From contig DRKQ01000037.1 of the NCBI GenBank assembly GCA_011051685.1, positions 1 through 32,195 of the forward strand: DNA of 32,195 nucleotides, written 5' to 3'. Source of the stretch: Gammaproteobacteria bacterium. Its GTDB lineage: Bacteria > Pseudomonadota > Gammaproteobacteria > SZUA-152. Shown here piece after piece: positions 24,574 through 31,043 of the stretch. The notes beneath the pieces are model-generated. The model saw nothing but the letters and a program-made list of their open reading frames with translations. It did no database searches and was not told the DNA's origin. The position numbers and the translations under genes were made by a program. Every line of letters starts with the position of its first letter. Position 1 is the first letter of the stretch.

Positions 24574-24997
24574 GATTTTTTTGCAACACCACCTTCTGAC
24601 ACACTAAGGCAAATACTGTAGGGCAACTTTCCTGGGACGAATCACACCAGGAAAGTTGCTCCCACATGGGGAACAAACCCTCAAGCAATTATTTTGAGAC
24701 GATTCTCAAACGACTGTCTGAAATTTTGGGCCCGCTTCTTTGGATATCAACGAAGCAGAAATGATGGCCGTTTTATCCATAGAAAAAATTGCCGGACGAT
24801 GGTTGACCCATCAAATCAGATTAAGCAAAAAGTCTTATTCATAAATAATTATATAACACAGCGTGTTTTATGCTTATTCTTGTGAACATTATGTGTAATA
24901 TCTACTAAACGTTTGATACTTAAAAACAATAAAAACAATGGACTAACGCTCAAATTATATTTATCAGTATAAACATTCGCATAAGGGGGTAATGCTA
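24574..24997. other. AT-rich intergenic region before selD
   Basis: About 420 bases without a supported gene. The first part holds hairpin repeat copy C. The rest, from about 24700, is strikingly AT-rich and must contain the selD promoter. A small inverted repeat AACAC AGC GTGTT lies at 24855-24867. A ribosome binding site AAGGGGG at 24983-24989 precedes selD. No riboswitch or SECIS-like structure was recognised. Confidence 0.5.
24618..24665. repeat. Intergenic hairpin repeat, copy C
   Basis: Left arm GTAGGGCAACTTTCCTGG pairs with right arm CCAGGAAAGTTGCTCCCAC, with one missing base in the left arm. The arm centre reads CAACTTTCC/GGAAAGTTG, changed on both sides relative to copies A and B. 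The segment after it (AGCAATTATTT, then GAGAC) matches copy B. It lies just after the cyclic-nucleotide-binding gene. Confidence 0.8.
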
Positions 24998-26221
24998 ATG
25001 AGAAATAAAACAGGTAGTCGATTTACCGATGGAATAGTCAAAAACGTCAAAGAGACTGATTCGGAGTCCGTTGAAAGTAAGTATCAGGGTTCGTCAAAAT
25101 CTGAAAAAATTGAGTTCTATTCAAGAGACTCAACACCCTCTCCCACATGCGAAGTCAAGCTCACTGACCTGTCAACAGGAGGTGGCTGTGGCTGTAAGAT
25201 CGATCCAGCTGCGCTGCACGAAATGCTTCAGGATGTTCCACATCACCTGGATCACGAGCAGCTACTGGTCGGCATTGCTCACAAGGACGATGCTGCCGTT
25301 TATCAGATAAGTGATGATCTAGCGCTTATTTTCACTAATGACTTTTTTACCCCTATGATCGACGACCCCTATACCTATGGTCGTATCGCTGCAGCCAATG
25401 CTCTGAGTGACGTCTACGCCATGGGAGGTGAGCCCATCATGGCCAATGCCATCGTTGGTATGCCGGTCAATCAGATCCCCATGGAGCACATCCAGCAGAT
25501 CATGAAAGGAGGCGTGGACATCTGTCACGATGCCGGCGTTCCAATCTCTGGAGGACATAGTATCGACAACCCACAGCCCATTTATGGTTTGGCTGTAGTG
25601 GGTAAAATCAATCCAAAGTGCATCAAGGCAAATTCCAGTGCCCGGGAGGGCGATCTATTATTGATGACAAAGGCTCTGGGCGTTGGCGTAATTTCTACCG
25701 CGATCAAGTTAGGTAGGCTTTCTCACCTGGATCACTCAGGATTTTTCGATAATATTACTGCCGTCAACACTGCAGGCCACTGGCTTGGCCGGCAAGAAAA
25801 AGTGCACTCGATGACTGATATCACTGGCTTTGGTTTGGCAGGTCACTTAGTGGAAATGGCTGAAGGGGCAAATGTCACTATGCGTATCGACGCCTTGTCG
25901 GTACCTGTACTTGACGATGTTCATGCCTTTATTGATGAAGGCCTTGTGCCAACGGGCGCATATCGCAACCTTCAGGCATACGATGAAAAGATGTCTTTTC
26001 ACGGAGGTACTTGGGAAGCTGACGATAAGTTGGTATTTACAGATCCACAAACAAATGGTGGGCTACTGTTTTCTGTTGACCCAAGCGCTGTCTCATACAT
26101 TTCCGATGAACTGATAAGCATGGGCCTTGAAATCCCCTCTATTATTGGTGAGGTAAAAAAATATGCCGGCAACGGTCAGCACGTAATCTTTGAAAGAAAT
26201 CACACCACATTGAGACATTGA
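24998..26221 (+). CDS. selD: Selenide, water dikinase (selenophosphate synthase) with N-terminal extension
   Basis: SelD makes selenophosphate from selenide and ATP, the selenium donor for all known specific selenium uses. I place the start at the ATG at 24998, 8 bases after AAGGGGG; an ATG at 24992 sits too close. Seen: the glycine-rich active-site loop GGGCGCKIDP (catalytic Cys64 and Lys67, matching E. coli Cys17 and Lys20; Cys, not Sec), the DDAAVYQ metal site, TNDFFTPMIDDPYTYGRIAAANALSDVYAMGG, and GGHSIDNPQPIYGLAVVGK. About 47 residues before the loop have no E. coli counterpart and are charged and low-complexity. No selA, selB, selU or senA/senB is nearby. The gene is much AT-richer than cus or nrdJ. 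Confidence 0.95.
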   Translation: MRNKTGSRFTDGIVKNVKETDSESVESKYQGSSKSEKIEFYSRDSTPSPTCEVKLTDLSTGGGCGCKIDPAALHEMLQDVPHHLDHEQLLVGIAHKDDAAVYQISDDLALIFTNDFFTPMIDDPYTYGRIAAANALSDVYAMGGEPIMANAIVGMPVNQIPMEHIQQIMKGGVDICHDAGVPISGGHSIDNPQPIYGLAVVGKINPKCIKANSSAREGDLLLMTKALGVGVISTAIKLGRLSHLDHSGFFDNITAVNTAGHWLGRQEKVHSMTDITGFGLAGHLVEMAEGANVTMRIDALSVPVLDDVHAFIDEGLVPTGAYRNLQAYDEKMSFHGGTWEADDKLVFTDPQTNGGLLFSVDPSAVSYISDELISMGLEIPSIIGEVKKYAGNGQHVIFERNHTTLRH

Positions 26222-26294
26222 ATCTCTTAAAGCCTCATCGCGTTACCGCTAATATTTAATAATTAAACATCAACATTTCCGGGATTTATAAGTC

Positions 26295-27386
26295 ATGCCT
26301 TATCAAATGATTGGCACACGCCGAAGCGGAACTAACCTGTTGCGCGTAATGATAGACCAGCTTCCTGGCTTCTCTGCTCCACAAAGCACTCATGAGCTTG
26401 AATACTTTACTCCTCTCGTCCCGTACTACCCTGATCTAAACGTCGACAGCAATTTCATGCAGTTCATCGATGACATGTGTCGCTGTGTCGAGTTGAATCC
26501 GGCAAAATGGGATGGTGTTGTACTGGATCGCTACGAGATCTTCAATCTCTGCAGGGAGCGGAGCATTGTTGCAATATTCGACGCCATCAACGTCACGGCT
26601 GCTTTGCAAGTCAAGGGTGCCAAGGACTGGATGAGCAAATGCCCAAACTACATCAACTATGCAGAAAGCTTTGAGCAATATTGGGGAGAGGATATCAAAT
26701 ATATTTATATGTACCGAGACGGTCGCGACATTGCCCTCAGCTTCACAAAGGCCGTTGCTGGTGACAAACACCATTACTTTATTGCTAAAGAGTGGGCAAA
26801 GACGCAACGCGCTGCCCAGTCCCTCAAGAGACGGATCTCACCTGACAGGTTTTTCAGCGTTTGCTACGAAGAACTGCTGCAGGATCCTGAGGAAGTTTGT
26901 CGTAGGACCGCTGCTTTCCTCGGACAGCCTTATACCCCGGACATGCTGAAATTCTATGAGAACAAGTCGGCGAAGATTGCTGCTGCGTCAAGCTCCTTAT
27001 GGGAAAATATAGCAAGCCCTATCAATACCAATAATTCTAAAAAATGGCTGGCACAATCAAATGAAAGCGATATTCATATCTTTGAGAGTGTTGCGGGTGC
27101 GGAACTGGAGATGCTGGGCTATGAGCGCGTCACAGATTATGACCTGTCCTTTACTGTAGAAGAAATAGAAACCTTTTCCCAAATCAACAATTCGCGCAAG
27201 GAAAAAATTATGAAAACGGCGCATCCAGATGACATGAAAAGGAGAAATGCGCAAAAAGCCCATGCCGACCAGGTTCGAATACGGCTGGGGGTGCCTGATC
27301 ATATTCAATATGATGGCAACATGATCCACAAAAAAACGGTAGTCGGCAACTCAGATCAATCCACTACGACCACTACAATGGCGTAA
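26295..27386 (+). CDS. Sulfotransferase-family protein
   Basis: A 363-residue protein. The N-terminal P-loop-like motif MIGTRRSGTNLL (residues 5-16) fits the 5'-phosphosulfate site of PAPS-dependent sulfotransferases. The 3'-phosphate motif YMYRDGRDIALSF is near residues 138-150. ERFF-type segment PDRFFSVCYEELLQDPEEVCRRTAAFLG and the later NNSKKWLAQ also match the family. The C-terminus (about 300-363) is charged and ends in a Ser/Thr-rich tail. The acceptor is unknown. It lies 73 bases after selD, and its stop overlaps the ATG of the permease gene, so at least these two are coupled. A role with a selenium-bearing substrate is inference from position only. Confidence 0.82.
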   Translation: MPYQMIGTRRSGTNLLRVMIDQLPGFSAPQSTHELEYFTPLVPYYPDLNVDSNFMQFIDDMCRCVELNPAKWDGVVLDRYEIFNLCRERSIVAIFDAINVTAALQVKGAKDWMSKCPNYINYAESFEQYWGEDIKYIYMYRDGRDIALSFTKAVAGDKHHYFIAKEWAKTQRAAQSLKRRISPDRFFSVCYEELLQDPEEVCRRTAAFLGQPYTPDMLKFYENKSAKIAAASSSLWENIASPINTNNSKKWLAQSNESDIHIFESVAGAELEMLGYERVTDYDLSFTVEEIETFSQINNSRKEKIMKTAHPDDMKRRNAQKAHADQVRIRLGVPDHIQYDGNMIHKKTVVGNSDQSTTTTTMA

Positions 27387-28126
27387 TGGATAGCACAACG
27401 ATCATAATCCCGCTTGTTACTTTTTTCACCTCGTTACTCACCGGTGTAGTGGGCATGGGTGGTGGTCTCGTTTTACTGTTGATAATGGCAAGTTTTTTAC
27501 CGTTTGCTGTACTCATCCCGGTTCATGGTATAAACCAGCTTGTTCAGCACGCAACGCGTGCCGCAGTGAGTATTCCTAATATCGACCGGAAAATCGCACT
27601 GGAGTTTGGGGCCGGGGCGGTCATCGGCGCAGCGATCGGGTCACAATTCGTAACCAGCGTAACCGAAGAGCTTTTCAAGATACTCTTGGGAGGTTTCATA
27701 CTGGCTTGCCTTGTTGTTCCAAAACTCAACATCAAGATGCCAAAAATCCCCGGGGAATGGCCCATCATTGGTGCGATAACAAGCTGTGTCGGGCTATTTA
27801 TTGGTAATACCGGGGTATTTATGTCGCCATTCTATCTGAATCGCGGACTCAAGAAGGAACAGCTCGTTGCCACAAAATCCGCCTGCCAGGTTGCTGTCCA
27901 TTCCACAAAGATCGCGGCCTTTGTCGCCCTTGGTTTTACACTCGGCCCCTACCTGCTCCTAGTGATCCTGATGGGTATTGCCTCCTTTGCCGGCTCATAT
28001 TTATCCAAGAAGGTGCTTGGTAAATTGTCCGAGGAGGTTTTTTTGCTGCTCTTCCAGGTAACCATCGTTTTACTTTCCCTGAAATTGATTATTGGTGGCC
28101 TAAACGACATCTATCACCTCTGGTAA
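27386..28126 (+). CDS. TauE/SafE-family anion permease
   Basis: A 246-residue inner-membrane protein with about seven or eight helices in two repeats. The first has FFTSLLTGVVGMGGGLVLLL with the family's G-x-G-GG motif and PVHGINQL. The second repeat has CVGLFIGNTGVFMSPFYLN followed by LKKEQLVATKSACQ and then HSTKIAAFVALGF, the matching family motif. Members move sulfite, sulfonates, sulfoacetate or related anions across the membrane. The ATG overlaps the last base of the sulfotransferase stop codon. Together these suggest export or import of the sulfotransferase product or substrate. Confidence 0.88.
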   Translation: MDSTTIIIPLVTFFTSLLTGVVGMGGGLVLLLIMASFLPFAVLIPVHGINQLVQHATRAAVSIPNIDRKIALEFGAGAVIGAAIGSQFVTSVTEELFKILLGGFILACLVVPKLNIKMPKIPGEWPIIGAITSCVGLFIGNTGVFMSPFYLNRGLKKEQLVATKSACQVAVHSTKIAAFVALGFTLGPYLLLVILMGIASFAGSYLSKKVLGKLSEEVFLLLFQVTIVLLSLKLIIGGLNDIYHLW

Positions 28127-28178
28127 ACTCATATAAAACAACCACTTACACGTCACCCGCCCCGCTCTTGTAACCCCT

Positions 28179-28200
28179 GACCTACATCCGGTCGTTTTTT
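28179..28200 (+). terminator. Weak intrinsic terminator candidate after the permease gene
   Basis: GACC, a 7-base loop, GGTC, then G and six T. The stem is only about 4-5 bp, so termination would be partial at best. It would separate the selD-permease transcript from the sensor kinase gene. Confidence 0.3.
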
Positions 28201-28222
28201 GAACAAAAACATTTAATGAATC

Positions 28223-28260
28223 CGGCGTGTTTGCCGATAAATGTATTGCTTTGTCAATAC
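28223..28260 (+). promoter_or_regulatory. Two small inverted repeats before the sensor kinase gene
   Basis: CGGC GTGTTT GCCG (28223-28236) and GTATTG CTTTGT CAATAC (28243-28260) lie in tandem, 39 bases or more before the ATG at 28299. Each could be an operator half or an RNA hairpin in the leader. Confidence 0.3.
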
Positions 28261-28298
28261 GTTATCGCTGTCAGCTAAGTATAAGAGAATAAACATCA

Positions 28299-30107
28299 AT
28301 GCATTTCAGCCAAACATCTTTCCGTCGAGAGGGTGGTCTATCGAGCTGCCTGATGATCTCGATCTCGCTGATGTTGCTGACTGTGGTATTTCACCAAGCC
28401 GCCCATGCTGCCAGCAATAACAATAATACTCTTCGTGTAGCGGCTACAAATTCATTGCTTGATTCTGGGGTTATGACTGCCCTGCTGGATGACTTCAAGC
28501 GACGTCACCCCGAAATAAAGATTGAAGTCGTACATGGAGGTGCCCTTCAGGTGCTCAAGCAGGCACGCGAGGGAAAAGCCGATATTGTTATCTCTCACCA
28601 CCCTCCTGGAGAGAAGCGCTTTGTTGAACGTGGTTATGGTCGGGATCGTGCCCATTTCGTTTACAGTGAATTTGTACTGTTCGGCCCTCCTGGGGAGATT
28701 CCCGAATTGAGTAAGTCGACAGATATAATTTCGGCGTTAAAAATACTCGCAAGGGAAGAAGTCGATTTTCTCGTACCTTCCTCGCGGTCAGGTGTATTTG
28801 CAATCATTGAAGAACTGTGGGCGGCGGCAGGCATCGACCCCTCCTGGATAGGTTATGAGAACACGGGAATCAGTGGAGCCGCAAACCTCCTGCAAGCTGC
28901 CGACATGGGGGCATATACGATAATGGATTACGGCACCTATATCGTCAACAGAGACAAATACGGAGACAGGGTTGCGCCAATATTTCGCGGGGACATCGCA
29001 TTACGGAATATTTATAGTGTAATTATTGTCAACGGGAAAAAAGTCAATGGTGTAAATGAAAAACTGGCGCAGGTACTTTATGACTATCTCGTGGGTGATG
29101 ACGGACAAAGAGTTGTGGAACATTATGGGGAAGATAAGCTGCACGTATCTTTTCTTACCCCAGCGGCTGCATTCGATCCCTTTTTACGCAGAAAAAGGGC
29201 TGAGGACGCAGCCCGGGAATCAGCCAGAAACCTTGAAATAATGACCACCCTGTTTGCTGGTGTAAGCATTTTACTTGTGCTCACAATCTTATTATTCCTT
29301 CGTGTTCGCTATATCGAGAAAAGAAAAAGGGAATCAGAAAAATTTGCTGAATCATGTGCGGAGGATAGAGATTCAGCACAACATGCCAATGAGTTAAAGA
29401 GCCGCTTCCTGGCCAACATGAGCCATGAAATCCGGACGCCTCTAAACGCCATCATCGGGTATAGTGAATTACTGGAAGAGGACGCGGTCAATGAGGGCAA
29501 TACTCAATATGCACAGGATCTTCAGAATATCGAGTCTGCCGCCCACCACCTGCTTTCCTTAATCAACGATGTACTGGATTTATCCAAGATAGAATCCGGC
29601 AATATGATAATGAACATTGAGGAAGTCGATATCATTGATATTGCCCAGTCAGCTGTATCAACCATCAGACCGCTAGCGGAAAAAAATGGTAATCAGGTGC
29701 ATTGTGATATACGCGCTGAGAATTGTGTGATCCACGCAGACGAAATGAAACTGAGCCAGATCTTACTGAATTTGCTTAGTAATGCGTGCAAATTTACGGA
29801 GAACGGCCATATTTCATTGACCGTCAGCGTGGAGTTCAGCAACAACCAGAAAATATGCGTCTTTGAGGTGTGTGACACGGGCATCGGAATTAATAAGGAG
29901 GCTCAGGCCAGTATCTTTGACGCCTTCGTCCAGGCTGAAGATAGTACATCACAAAAATATGGTGGCACTGGTCTCGGTTTGGCTATCACCAAGAGGTTCT
30001 GCGAGATGATGCATGGTGAAATTCTGTTGCAAAGTGAGGAAGGAAAAGGTAGCTGCTTCATTGTTAAACTACCCGCGGATGCAGAAGTTATACAGGTAGC
30101 AGTGTGA
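28299..30107 (+). CDS. Sensor histidine kinase with TupA-like (tungstate-binding type) periplasmic domain
   Basis: A 602-residue protein. A signal or membrane segment (about residues 15-33) is followed by a periplasmic substrate-binding domain (44-290) that reads like TupA, the tungstate-binding protein: LRVAATNSLLDSGVMTALLD, then ALQVLKQAREGKADIVISHH and RGYGRDRAHFVYSEFVLFGPPG. A membrane helix spans 314-335. The kinase core has the H-box LANMSHEIRTPLNA (His376), N-box LSQILLNLLSNACKFTENG, DTGIGI and GTGLGLAITKRF. There is no receiver domain, and no response regulator gene is in the window. It starts 172 bases after the permease. The ligand is probably an oxyanion (tungstate, molybdate, or possibly a selenium or sulfur oxyanion). 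Confidence 0.88.
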   Translation: MHFSQTSFRREGGLSSCLMISISLMLLTVVFHQAAHAASNNNNTLRVAATNSLLDSGVMTALLDDFKRRHPEIKIEVVHGGALQVLKQAREGKADIVISHHPPGEKRFVERGYGRDRAHFVYSEFVLFGPPGEIPELSKSTDIISALKILAREEVDFLVPSSRSGVFAIIEELWAAAGIDPSWIGYENTGISGAANLLQAADMGAYTIMDYGTYIVNRDKYGDRVAPIFRGDIALRNIYSVIIVNGKKVNGVNEKLAQVLYDYLVGDDGQRVVEHYGEDKLHVSFLTPAAAFDPFLRRKRAEDAARESARNLEIMTTLFAGVSILLVLTILLFLRVRYIEKRKRESEKFAESCAEDRDSAQHANELKSRFLANMSHEIRTPLNAIIGYSELLEEDAVNEGNTQYAQDLQNIESAAHHLLSLINDVLDLSKIESGNMIMNIEEVDIIDIAQSAVSTIRPLAEKNGNQVHCDIRAENCVIHADEMKLSQILLNLLSNACKFTENGHISLTVSVEFSNNQKICVFEVCDTGIGINKEAQASIFDAFVQAEDSTSQKYGGTGLGLAITKRFCEMMHGEILLQSEEGKGSCFIVKLPADAEVIQVAV

Positions 30108-30280
30108 ATACATCTTCGGCTGAGCTGCTCCCGAGCATCCGTTGCTTCCCCGCAATATTAGCATGTCACGCATGGCATTTCGGTCGCTTCTGATATCAGC
30201 AAATCTCTGCCGACCAGCAGGCCTGGTTGGCACACGAAAAACATCACACACGGATTCGCCGAACTCCTCTTAACCGCATC

Positions 30281-30991
30281 TTAACCGCACTTCGAATCAC
30301 CGCAGTTGAGGCACGTCATACACCCATCCATCTTGATCACCGCCTTGGTGCTACACTTGTTACACAACTGCGCACCGGCGGGAAAGTCCGACACGGCATC
30401 GTCGCACTCGGCCTGTTTCTGCTCCGCCTCGAACTGGGCGCGTTTTTCCGCCACCAGTTTCTGCTGATGTTCGTCCAGCCCGTCGTCCTTTATCATGCCG
30501 ATGAGTTTGAGATGGCTTTCGATGGCATCACCCAGCTCGGCCACCAGTGAGGGCATGTACTTGCCGCCCTTCTTGAAATAGCCGCCGCGGGGGTCGAACA
30601 CGGAACGCAACTCGTCCACCAGGAAGGTGACGTCGCCGCCCTTGCGGAATACGGCGGAGATGATGCGCGTCAAGGCCACGATCCACTGGAAGTGGTCCAT
30701 GTTTTTCGAGTTGATGAAGATCTCGAAGGGGCGGCGCAGTTCGTGCTCGGTGCCGGGGTTGAGCACGATGTCATTGATGGTGAGATACAACGAGTGCTCC
30801 GAGAGCGGGGTCTTGATCTTGTAGGTGGAGCCCATGAGCATCTCCGGGCGCTCCACCTTTTCGTGCATGTGCACGACGTTGCTTTCTTCGCTCTCTGTAG
30901 CGGCCGTGGCCGGCGCCACGGCCTCGGGGGTTTCTTCGTCTTCTTTGGCGACGCTGTAGCCGACAATCTTTTTGTCCAGTTTGATAGCCAT
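30281..30991 (-). CDS. nrdJb: Class II ribonucleotide reductase, small split part (NrdJb)
   Basis: Start placed at 30991 (MAIKLDKKIVGYSV) with AGGAG upstream, giving 236 residues. It is the detached C-terminal part of adenosylcobalamin-dependent ribonucleotide reductase, as in Pseudomonas aeruginosa NrdJb. Seen: the TSCPD-type domain (LYLTINDIVLNPGTEHELRR, then EIFINSKNMDHFQWIVALTRIISAVFRKGGD) and the cysteine-rich tail CNKCSTKAVIKMDGCMTCLNCG, whose cysteines re-reduce the active site or bind zinc. An acidic, Ala/Glu-rich linker lies near residues 17-45. It begins 52 bases after the nrdJa stop; both act together in deoxyribonucleotide synthesis independent of oxygen. Confidence 0.92.
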   Translation of the reverse strand: MAIKLDKKIVGYSVAKEDEETPEAVAPATAATESEESNVVHMHEKVERPEMLMGSTYKIKTPLSEHSLYLTINDIVLNPGTEHELRRPFEIFINSKNMDHFQWIVALTRIISAVFRKGGDVTFLVDELRSVFDPRGGYFKKGGKYMPSLVAELGDAIESHLKLIGMIKDDGLDEHQQKLVAEKRAQFEAEQKQAECDDAVSDFPAGAQLCNKCSTKAVIKMDGCMTCLNCGDSKCG

Positions 30992-31043
30992 GTGTCTGCT
31001 CCTGCTGGCGACCGATTCCCTCCGTCGCCTGTTGTTTATTTGA

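Noticed and set aside
25175-25205. Selenocysteine in the SelD active site
   Set aside because: The codons for the GGGCGCK loop are TGT and TGC; no in-frame TGA is present, so this is a Cys-type SelD.
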